Assembly: GCA_032622095.1 (NCBI GenBank)
Contig: CP136063.1
Coordinates: forward strand, 64,803,897-64,867,896
Source: Siphonodentalium dalli
Lineage: Eukaryota > Mollusca > Scaphopoda > Gadilida > Siphonodentaliidae
DNA length: 64,000 nucleotides
Direction of reading: 5' to 3'
Shown: positions 9,332 through 20,687 of the stretch, in pieces
How the letters are laid out: every line of letters begins with the position of its first letter
How positions within the stretch are numbered: the stretch's first letter is position 1
Position numbers and translations under genes: made by a program
Notes under the pieces: model-generated
The model's database searches: none
What the model was told of the DNA's origin: nothing
What the model saw: only the letters and a program-made list of their open reading frames with translations

Positions 9332-10963
9332 ATGGCAAGCCGTTTTCACATTTTTGATTGAATTGGACTTAAGTCCAAATGAATTGGACTTAAGTCCAAT
9401 TAGCGAATTGATTTGAACTTAAGTCCAATTCATTTGGACTTAAGTCCAATTCATCTGGTTTGAAACGATAGTTCACTTCTTTGTAATGGTATATTCCTGC
9501 AAGTTTTGATTGACAGTCAAACTCCGTACTAACCAGGGCATTCCTGACTCAAGCATACACAAGACGGCTGTCAATCAAGACTAACTCCATACCAAACTGC
9601 AAGACAGAGTTCAGTCCCCTATGCTACGCGGGACTTACAAATCATAGCATGAGCGTAGATGGCGCTGTGTACAGCTTGACTCCGTACGTCCCCTTTGCCA
9701 TGTGGTTTTTTTTCGGCATGCCGAGATTGAAAATGTTTCGAATACGAATTGGCATCTTAATAAATGCTAAATGCATGCATGAATGAAGTAAAATTAATTC
9801 ACGACTTGATTCAATTGTTATTTGACAGCATGTAGTGTAGGCTACACGCAGTTTCGTTTATTGCATTTACTAAGTGTCTTATTTGTATAATTTGCTCGGT
9901 TTTCAAACTCAAGGGTTTACTCGAAAGTCGAATTATGCCAAAACAATAGATTAGAGTGACTCCCCTTCTATTGCTATTGTAATGACTGCGTGAAGCACAG
10001 CCTCAGTTAACTTTGTCAATCTATTCTACAGAGACTTCTTTGCATCAATCAGCTTGGTCAGAAGGAAATTGCAAAAATAATTTACATTATATATTGCTCA
10101 GAATCAGTGTTAACATACGCTTTAGCCCACTATTTCTATAAATTTGGTCAAATATATAAACAAATTAGCAGTCATAATTCCATTAGTGCATGCAGCCTCG
10201 ATCGAGTGTGGACCCTGTACATAAGTTGTAACTTTTTTATCAGGTTAAAATTATAAAGAGCAAGGGGTGGTATTTTATCTACCTGGTCGGACTCTGGTAA
10301 CATTATTATCGGTATACGTACATTTCCCCACCCGGACAATTACCCACCGGACATTTACCCACCATACTAATAAAATGCAGACATCAAAGAATGCTTTGAC
10401 TGATCAGTGAAGCCTGGTCAGTGAGGCCACCTCAAGCGATGTCAACTCAGTCGATGTAATGTTTTGACAGACAGACATCATCATATGTTAAAAATCGTTC
10501 CGAACTTCTTACAACACGGGCTATTGTTGATAGGATCTCGTCCACATCGAGCTGATTCATTATATATGTTGAAAAAGGTAACAATTAACAAGATCAACAA
10601 GAATTAAACCCACATGTAAACGGCCATTTTCCCACAACTCAGCCCTATGAGCAAAACCAGACCTGCTTAATATCTGATGGGGGTGTTTCTTTTACAGATG
10701 AATTGGACTTAAGTCCAAATGAATTGTACTTAAGTCCAAATACCACATAATTGTGAATTCGGCGAGGAATTGGACTTAAGTCCAAATAGATGAAAATATC
10801 GGTATTTGGACTTAAGTGTAATTCATTTGGACTTAAGTACAATTCCTCGCCGAATTCACAATTATGTGGTATTTGGACTTAAGTCCAATTCGCTATTTGG
10901 ACTTAAGTCCAATTATTTGGACTTAAGTCCAAATCAATCGAAAATGTGAAAATGGCTTGCCAT
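9332..10963. mobile_element. Non-autonomous hAT-like element with subterminal palindrome arrays
   Basis: The ends are ATGGCAAGCC and GGCTTGCCAT, extended to a ~45-bp inverted repeat (ATGGCAAGCC.TTTTCACATTTT.GATTGA). The flanks are ACATAAAT (9324-9331) and ACATAAAA (10964-10971), an 8-bp target duplication with one mismatch. Inside each end lie arrays of the 16-bp palindrome TTGGACTTAAGTCCAA and close variants: about four at 9360-9450 and about nine at 10697-10935. The middle (9480-10690) has no recognisable transposase. Eight-bp duplication and subterminal repeats suggest hAT; the terminal bases are not the classic CAGTG. Confidence 0.7.
10697..10935. repeat. Nested inverted array of TTGGACTTAAGTCCAA palindromes
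   Basis: About nine copies of the 16-mer or one-base variants (e.g. aattgtacttaagtcc) are arranged so that a ~65-bp left block (…ataccacataattgtgaattcggcgagg…) is repeated in reverse complement on the right (…cctcgccgaattcac…). The region is therefore a palindrome made of palindromes. It is the right subterminal region of the 9332-10963 element. Confidence 0.75.
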
Positions 10964-10971
10964 ACATAAAA

Positions 10972-11885
10972 GCCATGTGCTATCTTTGCTTTGGTAATGG
11001 GGTGGGGCCTTAGATAAATCATATTAAATTATGACAAATAATAAATCGATATACATATATTATAGAATAAGTAAAGGCGACAGTACTCTTATCTTGTGTA
11101 TTTTGGTGGATCTGTTTAGTATAAGATAATAACGAGAAGTTGAACATACAAAGGGAGCATGAAATTCATACTCACTTTGTACTATGAATGGAATAGAAAT
11201 CGCTTTCGAATAAAACATGTTAGCAGATGTCACTTTGCTTGGTGAGAGTGACCCCTTCAGCATTAATATGAGCCTAAATATCATCTGATGGAGTCAAAAT
11301 CATTGTACCATTACTTATGTATACACATGTAGTCTTGATGTTGAGTCTGGCTTTTATCATTTTCATTAGTTTTACTGTTTAACCACCAAAGGTTGAGGTG
11401 TTATGGAACAACTTTATGGCATTGTGTACTGTTATCTTTTGAGTAAATATGCCATATGGAGTCTTTAATTCTTTTATCAGTCACGCATCTACTCATCAAA
11501 GTGACACTATTATAATCCTTAAATATTTGTAAATTGTAACAATTGTTACAATGAAGGTCCAAGTGATCTCGACTGCACAGTACATGTACATGTATTAACA
11601 TTCATCTGCTGTGTGTTTTAATTTGCAATTGTGATGATGACGTTCACTTGTTGATAATTTTCCTTGTTCTGTAACAACTGTTGTCCCAAGTTTCAACGCC
11701 TTGTCCTCTTGGTATGTAGGGATTACCGTTGCCTTTAATAGTGATTCATCATTACCAAATTTATTCAGTTAATGTACATTCGAGTGGAACTGAATTAACA
11801 ATGTCACATTCACACAGTACTCAGTTAAGACCAGTAAAACAGAAAAGGTAGTACTGTACTGCAGGCTTATCAGTACATGTACAGT
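10972..11885. other. Non-coding AT-rich stretch
   Basis: No gene is supported. Minus-strand frames at 11060-11601 have no recognisable motif and low-complexity composition. Short (acatgta)n words occur near 11580 and 11870. Confidence 0.4.
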
Positions 11886-11889
11886 ACTA

Positions 11890-11975
11890 CAGACCCGGGG
11901 TCGTTCGGCCAATAAACATGGCCGCCAGCAGCCATCTTGGATTTTAGTCTTTGCATGACTAAATCCTTTGGCACA
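11890..11975. repeat. Partial copy of the ATGGCCGCCAGCAGCC dispersed repeat
   Basis: 'gggtcgttcggcca', 'acatggccgccagcagcc', 'atcttggatttta' and 'tttgcatgactaaatcc' match, in order, the tandem repeats at 17930-18310 and 44400-44890. A fragment of the same repeat family directly abuts the TTCATGAA array. Confidence 0.7.
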
Positions 11976-11990
11976 TTACCCCTGCGCAAT

Positions 11991-12410
11991 GTTCATGAAT
12001 AATTCATGAATGTTCATGAATAGTTCATGAACAATATTCAAGAATGGTTCATGAACGGTTCATGAACATTCATGAACTGGAAGTTGGACATTTGTCATTT
12101 ATGAATTTTCATGAACCATTTTGAAGAGTTCATGAACTGAATGGTTCATGAACCAGTTCATGAACACATTTCATAGATTACGATTCAATGAATTTTTTTA
12201 TGAACTATTCATAAAAGTTCATGAATTGTTCATGAACCATTCATGAAATTTTATGAACCGTTCATGAATAGTTCATAAACAATTCATGAATATTTTATGA
12301 ACCATTCATGAATAATTCATGAATATTTTATGAACCATTCATGAATAATTCATGAATATTTTATGAACCATTCATGAATAATTCATAAAATTTCATGAAT
12401 TTTTTATGAA
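11991..12410. repeat. TTCATGAA palindrome array
   Basis: About 20 exact TTCATGAA octamers, plus variants such as TTTATGAA and TTCATAAA, occur in ~420 bp. Spacing is irregular, often 10-13 bp, and the linkers are AT-rich. The octamer is its own reverse complement. The array is not a simple tandem satellite because spacing and linkers vary. A second array of the same octamer is at 24510-24790. Confidence 0.85.
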
Positions 12411-14453
12411 CAAATATGAGTTCTTGAACTCAAGACTTTCGACCTAGTGTGGTAAATCTGTTAAGTTAGAGAAGAGTTTGATATGAAAAACACCGTATTT
12501 GATGACTGCCACATATATACATTAATTCTTCAGGGCTATATAAGACTAATATTCTTAAAATATGATGTTTATATTTATTTCATTCAAACCCAAATTTTAC
12601 ATTTATATTATTGGTATACAGTCAAATACATGGCAGATCAAATTATATCAAAATATTAATATATATACAATATCAAATAATCTTAATTTATATATCTATT
12701 ATGATCATATATGAAGAACGCTTATTTTTTGTTTGAATACCAAAATAATTTGCCAAGAAGCCACAAGTGAAAATTTGATCATTCAAGTTCCACACACAAA
12801 TGAGATGTTTCAGGTATTCAAACAATTGCACAGAAATAGCTCCAATAATATTATATGAAGATCCATGTTTCAGTTATTTACCACTATTTTATTGGCAAGC
12901 ATATAAAAAAATTAATCTACTCACTTATATTCTGCTACTCACTAAGCATCATTTCATTCAACAGCGTCTGACCGAATCTGTTTTGTATATGCTATTAACA
13001 CTTGACTTAAACTTAAGATTTAAAATATTGTGAATATAATGCAATTTATATATGAGGGATCCTCAAGATGGGATAAATTTAAGTCCGTTCAGTGGACAAA
13101 AATGGAATATCGATGTGGATAACCTATCTTAGACGTTGCACACAAACTATTTCAGAAATGTGTTCACTTCGCATGAACAATAATTAAACTTAATTCATGC
13201 ATGCATAGGAGAGAGTTGAGGCCCGGACGACAATGAGACTACAATTAAGATCTCTCAATCCAGACTCAAATGTAATATAATCATTAGTTACTGTTTATAC
13301 TATGGCCAAAATATCCACATGTATAATAACGACCATTGTATGTTGTAATTTTTGACACCTAGTGACATGATTTGACATGCCTGTGGAATACCAGTAACAT
13401 AGCCCTCAGGTGACCACCTACCAAGATAATGTAGAAAGCGCTATCAACGAACATTTATAAAACTTTCTATAATCATGACTGAAATGTTCATTTGAACAAG
13501 AAAGAACTTGAAATATAATGAATAACTGTTTTAAGGTATCAAAACTTGAGTAAATATCATGTTTGTTATCACCAAAATAGCCAATTTATCGAGACAGGTA
13601 AGTATCAGAAAAAATACAGGTATAAAATTAGCTAAGATGTGTGTTCAGAGCTATAAAATGTTGTACAATTGTCTCACTGTGGGCTTCGCATGTTCCTCCC
13701 AAATGGATTTGTTTGTGCAAAACATTATAGAATGACATTTTAAAATTAAAACATTTGGGAATTAAAATATATGCATGTTAAAATATGTTACCTGAGGAAA
13801 TAGGGTGGCAGCATCAAATCATATCAACAGGTCACTCTCATTCAGCAACAAGCAATAAAAGAGCTATTAAGACATTAGAAAATCCAGAACATGCAGAAAA
13901 TTCTCCGTAGGGTTGCCACGACTATGAATGTTCATAAATGACTAATTGACCACTATACATGTACCGGTAGTTGATTAATCATTTATATATGTGGCCTATA
14001 TTGCACACAGGTAAAGGCATGATCAAATCAAAATTACAATAACTACATTACATCCAGTCTGAACAGTTATAAACTGTCATTCAGGCTCAGCAGGCTTGTC
14101 ATTCTGAGGCCCCTGCCCATCATCGGCCACCTAAACTCAAATTTACGCAGCAGGTAAACGCCCTCCTCATCGCTATTCCTGCAGACGAGACATTTTTTTT
14201 AAATCTGTCCAGTCAATCAATGTTGCCCGTGAACATGCATCGCGGTACCAAATGAAAGCATGCGGAATTGTCGCATACTTATTGAAAATAGACTATAGTT
14301 AGGTTTACGAAAATACCTGACATATTAATTTAGATTAGTCAACGAAAGTAAATAACAGTCGACTGCCACACCTGCCGAAGGTTAGTCAATTAATCAAATA
14401 ATCGTGGCAAGCCTAAGTTATCCTGAAGAAAGAAAGTGTATAGTTATTAGACA
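12411..14453. other. Intergenic or 3' flank of the BEN gene
   Basis: AT-rich, with no supported coding region. It lies downstream of the minus-strand BEN gene and may include its 3' UTR. No repeat ends were recognised. Confidence 0.4.
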
Positions 14454-17400
14454 TTATTGCGTTTTCTTTTCTTTCTTCCGTAGAACTTTCTGTATGTTCT
14501 GGATTTTCTCCATAAGAATTTTTTTGTTAAATTCGGATTTAAATTTATGTCTCAATAGCTCCTCCAAAATGTTGAAGCGGACCTGGTCCATGCCCGGCCT
14601 TGGTCCGGACTCCCCACATTTTGCAGTTCTTTTACCGCTTATTGAGCACTCTGATATCTCCGTAGCGGAAAATAATTTATTTAACAAAAGTTCAGCAACT
14701 CCTGGAAAGTTGGATTTATCTCCAACAAAGTCCAAGAGTTCCTGTCTTGAGTGTCCATTGAATCTCTCCACCACCTCATCCTCTTTTGGAGTAGATTTAC
14801 TAGTACATGTAGTTTGTTTTGAGGAGGAATCCAAGGGGGCCTCCAGTTTTCGAAGTTTACTTCTCAAACGTTTCTGTTCTCGGAGAACCTCCTTCATTTC
14901 CCCCTCAAGTTGTTCTATTCTTCTCTTGTAGCTGAAATACAAATGTAAATATGAAAACATGAACACAATATTGTCCATTAAGAAAAATTAAGCTCATCAG
15001 ATTCCATAAGTTTTTGTACTTAAATATTTCCCAGGTAAATTTTATTTAGGTAGACCAAGTATTCTTGGTCTGGGACACAATACCTTGGGATATCAGTTGG
15101 ATTGATGCTGTTTTTGAACCAAGCCCCATCCAATTAAACTCCTATAACAGACTTTTATTGAAAAGATAACTGTGTGTTTTCTCCATATACGAACCCGATT
15201 TCAAAGCGTGGTGCTCCATTAGAATTTGTTTCAACGCCCGGTAAAATCTGACAAACATTCAGCATTGAAATGCTGCGGAGCGACTTTTGTTTAATGCTGT
15301 TTACTGCAAACCAGCGTTCACTTCCTTCCACACACGCAGTGGTTATATTACTAAAGCATACATTGGTTACATACATAACGATAGTGATAATTTTTATCAA
15401 GTTAAAAATAGGAAACACTGTTTTGCGGCTTTGATCTTTTGGATCAGGTTATTATAACTATCTGATCTCAAAGATTATGCAGACCTCGAAATTTAATAGC
15501 CATGGTAACTTTGCCATATTTTTCATATCCGGTTTATGTGACAAGTTCTGAGTTTTTTTAGCCATTACTCTCAGGTGCCTAATAATAGTGATGACCTAAT
15601 AGTAGTGATGGGTGGGGGTTCAAGTTGAAATTAATAATAGTGATGGCAATTTCACTCTGTCTCAATGTCAAATAATAATGATGACTGTGATCATTGGGAA
15701 TTTTCTCCCAAATTAATAATCATGCTAACACTTTCATTTAGGCACCTGAGAGTATCATGACTGAATTACCTGCTGTCGCTGGGGCGGTCCTTCGTTAACA
15801 CAGGAAGATCAACATCAGGGGAAGTTATAGTTGATAAGTCTGTAAAAATAAATCGGAGATAACAATATTTACAGAAAACAAAGGCGATCTACTAGACGAT
15901 ACAGTGGCCATACCTGACATTTTGACACTAACAAATAAGAGTTCTCACCAATCTCATATATTAAATGATTTTACAAATAAATTTGTTCTGGGGGTTATAT
16001 AAAGTGTTAAGTGTCCATGATATAGGTTATTCATAAAAAGAATAATTTTGTGATTTATCCAAATATCTAAGATAAAGGAATGATTATTGGCGTAACAGCA
16101 ATTTCACCTTTGTCTAATTGTCATGTCACCTTTAAGAGTCAGTGAATAGTAAATACAAAGGGAAGTTGATTTTTGTATTATAAATCTGATTTAATACCAC
16201 TTGTATAATCCTGAAATATTTATATAAATGCACTATCATACATTCTTCCAACACTGTGACTTGGGTAAATACTAATTTAGTGAAGAAATTTTCTGTTAAA
16301 GTTTATGTTGCCAATGACGTTATTGATGTAAATGGTTTAAAAACAATTTAATAAATTGTTATTGGGCATTTGAATTCTTCAGTGTGTTGCACCAATATTA
16401 AAGCCATTGGATACTCACCAGAAATTCCTTGATGAATTGGTGTATTGTTGCTGCTCGTTGCACCTACTTCTTGGCTTATTTCATCACTTCCTAAAAATAT
16501 TCAATGTAGGGCCAGTACAAAACTTCATGAGGACTGTCATAATACTCATATATCAAATTTTATTTCATTCAGTTCATACTTACTAAAGTTCTCATCCAGA
16601 AATGAAAAAAAGGAATGGAGCATCAAATTTTAAAACAGACAGATGGACAGATCAATAACATAATTATAGGTTACTAAATCTGGGATAAATGAAATGCCTA
16701 TTGGCGTAACAGCAATTTCACCTTTGTCTATTGTCATGTCACCTTTAAGAGTCAGTGAATAGTAAATACAAAGGGAAGTTGATTTTTGTATTATAAATCT
16801 GATTTAATACCACTTGTATAATCCTGAAATAATTATAATGCACTATCATACATTCTTCCATCACTGTGACTTGAGTAAATAAAAAGACAGAATGACGCAA
16901 GTGTGTGAATTGGTTAACGTAATTGCACAAGTTTCACCAGAGGATAAAGTTTTACCTCACAAGCAATTAAGTGCAATAACGTTAACATGTTCACAAAGTT
17001 GTGTTGTTCATGTTTATTGCACACTCTGAAGAGAAGCACAGTTTATAATATACTTAAACTTAGGTCGATATTGTTTTATTTAATTGAACTAAGTTCAACT
17101 AACGTGTGCTTAATGTAGTCTATACCTCACAATTTAGTGAAGAAATATTCTGTTAAAGTTGACGTCACCATAATGGCATTAACGTTACTGATGTAATCCA
17201 TCTCTATTGTTCAAGAACAATTTAATAAATTGTTATTGAGCATTTGAATTCTTCAGTACGTTGCACCAATAAGTCTTTGGGTGTGCAACAAGAAGTAAAA
17301 CCATCAAGGATTGGATACTCACCAGAAATTCCTTGATCAATTGGTGTATCGTTGCTGCTCATTGCACCTACTTCTTGGCTGACTAGTATTTCATCACTTC
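14454..17400 (-). CDS. BEN-domain protein gene 1 (four visible exons)
   Basis: The minus-strand exons are 17400-17323, 16490-16419, 15839-15770 and 14931-14454, each with AG acceptors and GT donors (GTGAGT, GTGAGT, GTAATT). Phases join without a break: GG|A between the first two, G|AC into the third, AG|C into the last. The first three exons encode Ser/Thr/Asp-rich linker (SDEISQEVGATSS, LSTITSPDVDLPVLTKD). The last encodes a basic coiled coil (KRRIEQLEGEMKEVLREQKR), then a BEN domain with SRQELLDFVGD, CSISGKRTAKCGESG, RPGMDQVR and a basic tail LRKKEKKTQ before TAA (14454-14456). BEN domains bind DNA or mediate protein contacts in transcriptional repressors. The 5' end (first exons and ATG) was not found. 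All visible frames are intact, so this may be expressed. Confidence 0.65.
15568..15752. mobile_element. MITE with CTCTCAGGTGCCTAA ends, in an intron of BEN gene 1
   Basis: Inverted ends CTCTCAGGTGCCTAA and TTAGGCACCTGAGAG are flanked by TA on both sides (15566-15567, 15753-15754), fitting Tc1/mariner-type insertion. The inside repeats 'aataatagtgatg'. Its end lies 17 bp from the donor splice site of the 15770-15839 exon. Related but diverged copies are at about 39830-40350 (partial), 51826-51997 and 60366-60527. Confidence 0.75.
16080..17400. repeat. Tandem duplication containing an exon of BEN gene 1
   Basis: Three blocks recur in order. (1) 'ttggcgtaacagcaatttcacc' type sequence to 'aatcctgaaat' lies at 16087-16230 and 16698-16833. 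(2) 'tttagtgaagaaat' to 'gttattg.gcatttgaattcttcag' lies at 16278-16382 and 17134-17256. (3) The short coding exon with its splice sites lies at 16419-16490 and 17323-17400. The second copy is longer because ~250 bp of extra sequence (about 16870-17130) sits inside it. Confidence 0.75.
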
Positions 17401-17499
17401 CTAAAAATATTCAAATTGTACCATTGAAAATTATCATGAGGACTGCCATGATAATACTATTGGGCTCCAAATAAACATGCACTCACGTTTATTATTTTC

Positions 17500-17523
17500 T
17501 TAGGAAATTCCCCCCCCCCCCTC
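17500..17523. repeat. Poly(C) tract
   Basis: A run of about 13 C residues precedes 'tctgcgcag'. It is one of several homopolymeric G/C tracts in this otherwise AT-rich window. Confidence 0.7.
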
Positions 17524-17834
17524 TGCGCAGTGCTTATTTGGGTCTGCTGTTATTAATTTTGAGACCACAACAATTGAAATCAGCACGAACTCAAGATTTA
17601 TATAGGATTCTGATATCAAAATGATGAGCTTATAGCTTGATGCATGTATATATTCATGTATATGGCATACATGTGAATATTTAAATATTGAATAAAACAT
17701 CACATCTTACACATGGCACATACCACATGTTAATTCCTATACTTGACCTACTAGTACATGTACTATACAAATTATTTGTTTAACCACTTATTTTTGTGTT
17801 TTGTTCAGTTCCACTCGATCATATGCCAAACATA

Positions 17835-18310
17835 ATCAGCGTAGCTTTGTTCAGATCTTCATGAAATTTGTCATAGATGTTAACAATGACATGTAGAACG
17901 AGTCCTTTTGTGGTTATTGATAAAAAAACATGGATGCTGGCAGCCATCTTGCATTTCAAAATTAAATCCATTGGCGCGGGCTACAGATTGTACTATTCGT
18001 CTGATCATCATGAAATTTGTCATGGATGTTAATATTGACATGTAGATGGGAACGAGTCATTTTAGGGTCGTTCGCCCAAAAAAAAAAGGCCGCCAGCAGC
18101 CATCTTTGATATTACTCTTTGCATGACTAAATCCTTTGGCGCGGGCTATGGGTCGTAGCTTTGGTCGGATCTTCATGAAATTTGTCATGGATGTTAACAA
18201 TGACATCTAAATGGGAACGAGTTCTTTTGGGGTCATTCAGCCAAAAAACATGGCTGCCAGCAACAACCATCATGGATTTTGCTCTTTGCATGACTAAATC
18301 CTTCGGCAAA
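17835..18310. repeat. Tandem array of ~150-bp repeat (three copies)
   Basis: Each unit contains 'catgaaatttgtcatgg', 'tgacatgtagatgggaacgag', 'acatggc.gccagcagcc' and 'tttgcatgactaaatcc' in that order. Units begin near 17865, 18005 and 18170. The same units form the array at 44400-44890 and a partial copy abuts 11890. Frames on either strand through it (e.g. 18127-18309 minus) are by-products of the repeat. Confidence 0.75.
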
Positions 18311-18913
18311 GGTTAGACATTTCAATTAGCACCTTTCCTATTCTTCCATTTACTGTCAACCATTAAATTATTCCCCTACCCAAGTTGAGCTATAGTGTCT
18401 TTGACACTTTCATTTATCTTTGAATGCACACATCCCTTCTTTCCCATTTCCGTCCAATTTAGCTGAATACACAGATTGTTGTGGACCATATTATTTGCTA
18501 TGAACTGTAATATTGACTTCTCGTCATCCCCACTACAATTGGTGTTAACTGTGAAAAATAGATATAAAGCGAAATCAAAATAGTGGAAAATCAGAATAAA
18601 ATGTTTAGAGAGCATTCTATTTGTATGTAAAAAGTACTATGTATGAAACTAACTTTTATCTAAAGTTAACTAATTAGTTCATTGTAGTCAAATTTTTGCC
18701 AGCCCGCCAAATTCTCCAGGTGGTGAAAAATAAAAAGATCCCACTTCTAAATAAAGGGCCCTAACATTTTTACCCAAATATACGAGTGCCAGCATTTCGC
18801 TTTAACCACGGTTGTATCTGTTTTTTCACACTTACAAACATCATGGTTGTATATATAACCTTCAATGGAGCACTCCTGATCCAACCCGGTGAGGGGTCGA
18901 ACCACAGAAGCAC

Positions 18914-19527
18914 TCACTGGTTTTCCCCCATATATCCTGGTTTTCTCCCATATATCCTGTGCCAATGTTCCTCCCGTGACAATTCATCTTCTCGATCTCG
19001 GCAGCACCGTTTCAACTCCTCCAATTTCTCAGAATTCAACATGGGTAGTAACACATGGAGCACCCTCCAATATAGCAAACAAACTGATGAGTTGATTGGT
19101 TTTAAACAATATTCCACAATTCCGTCGTCTGGAAAACATGGATCAGAGGACCGACGAATTCTGTCCATGTATGATTTATATACGTTTCCCCGTTATGCTG
19201 GTACCCGGGGGAATCATTTGACTAGAATAGATCCGATCAATTAAGGAGGTAAAATGTTATGAAGTCACCATCTCCATGGGAATTTTATGAATGAAGCTGA
19301 CTAGTGTTTTTATCCCCGCTTTCATTTTCTGACTTATCATCTCTGCCTGCTCCTCAGAAACTGGTTCCCACAAGTACTCCGGAACATGTTTATACATAAA
19401 ATGACGTTTAAGCTTAGAAAACCTTCCCCCGCATATTGAACATTGAGTATTTCTGTCTTTGTTAAGTCTGGTTTCCTTCAAATTTTGTCGAAGACGCCAC
19501 CTACGATAACCTGAATTTACTTCATAC
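18914..19527 (-). pseudogene. Zinc-finger leader exon plus downstream decayed frame
   Basis: After an acceptor (gttttccatacag at 19528-19540) the minus strand encodes YEVNSGYRRWRLRQNL, then a C2H2-type finger CSICGGRFSKLKRHFMYKH (Cys-x2-Cys-x9-His-x4-His), then PEYLWEPVSEEQAEM and a stop at 19257. A second frame (19195-18914) carries DRIRRSSDPCFPDDG and LEELKRCCRDREDELSREEH. It cannot be joined to the first without crossing stops, so the locus looks decayed. A finger followed by a helical domain resembles regulatory or transposon-associated proteins of invertebrates, but I do not recognise the family. Confidence 0.45.
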
Positions 19528-19633
19528 CTGTATGGAAAACAAGACATATTCTTCTCTATGCAATTTATTCCTGGCTAACAGTCGGCTAGGGATGTATTAA
19601 ATATTTATATTCTTCAGTGAAGTATTATATTAA

Positions 19634-19858
19634 CCCTTTGAGTGCCAGGGGCCGATCTCATCGGCCCTAAACCTACAAAATAAGTCTTATAAAGAACATA
19701 AGAATAAATTATTAAAATTGTAAAAAAAAAAAAAAATTGTTAGGCCAATGCATTCTCTTATATATGCGAGGCGACCTATGGTCGACTCGCATATATAAGA
19801 GAATGCATTGGCACAGGGTATATGGGTTGATACAAAAATCGACCTGGCACTCAAAGGG
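19634..19858. mobile_element. piggyBac-like MITE, TTAA-flanked, type CCCTTTGAGTGCCAGG
   Basis: TTAA at 19630-19633 and 19859-19862 flanks CCCTTTGAGTGCCAGGGG on the left and CCTGGCACTCAAAGGG on the right. A ~69-bp palindrome is at 19744-19812. The element is 225 bp and non-coding. It is nearly the same as the copy at 56074-56321. Confidence 0.85.
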
Positions 19859-20023
19859 TTAAGCAGTGTAGTGCATAGGTATCATGAACAAAACTTGTTT
19901 GGTATACAATCACGTGTAGAGAGTTTTGGCAATATTCACAATAAGACTGAGTTATTGCAGAAGTCAAGTTATGAGTTGTCCAGTTCACATGCTGATCTGA
20001 TTCCGATGACTTTATAACAATTA

Positions 20024-20184
20024 CAGTAATGCCCTAAGTAATCGACTCCTTAAACACAGCATAATTATGGGTTACTTTCCGATGAATGGCAACAAGCCAT
20101 ATTTCGGACTAAATCCTGAAAAGTTACCCATAATTCTGCAGCTGTGTTTAAGGAGTCGATTACGTAGAGCATTTCTTTACACTG
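20024..20184. mobile_element. Fold-back MITE of the CAGTAATG family, copy 2 (degraded)
   Basis: It starts CAGTAATGCCCTAAGTAATCG. The complementary arms share 'taattatgggt'/'acccataatt' and 'gccatatttcggac'. The right end is eroded (gcatttctttacactg). Confidence 0.65.
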
Positions 20185-20378
20185 TCATCACATGGAGAAT
20201 CAGCTGCATGTAGATCTCTATTTTCCAATTTATGTGTTAAAATCTCTGGTGCTACGAACATCAGGAAAAGTCTTTCAAATGGGGCAGAACTGTGTTGTCC
20301 CAATAAGCTGTATCAAATGGCACGTTTACCATCAGAATGCATTTTTTTTTTTCACCAAAGCAGCACTTCTGCTGTGTG

Positions 20379-20500
20379 AGCACCTGAAATGGCTTGTTGA
20401 ACAATGATTTGGTCTTGATATCCACATGTTTTCATTGTAAGCACCTGAAATGGCTTGTTGAACAATGATTTGGTCTTGATATCCACATGTTTTCATTTTA
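20379..20500. repeat. 61-bp tandem duplication
   Basis: Two almost identical ~61-bp units run 'agcacctgaaatggcttg' … 'ccacatgttttcatt', adjacent to each other. No gene overlaps them. Confidence 0.8.
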
Positions 20501-20687
20501 AGTGAGAGATTTTTCTCGTCTGATTTAGTCTATTTGTCATTTACAGCAAGTTCATTAAGATTTTCATTTCTCCACTTGTATGAATATTTCACATCTATAA
20601 ATTATTACCATTACATGAGCATGATATGAACGCATCCAGGCTTGGTTGAATATATACAAACTCAGTGTGTACTAAGAGTCCTGGTCT

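Noticed and set aside
14404-14931. Plus-strand 175-codon frame
   Set aside because: It is the antisense shadow of the BEN exon on the minus strand, which has splice sites and domain motifs.
18380-18548. Extra upstream exon of BEN gene 1 (NNLCIQLNWTEMGKKGC…)
   Set aside because: Acceptor and donor look usable, but its phase does not fit the 17323-17400 exon, and its 3' part ('gaaagtgtcaa.gacact') also occurs at ~44930 in a repeat context. It may belong to another gene.
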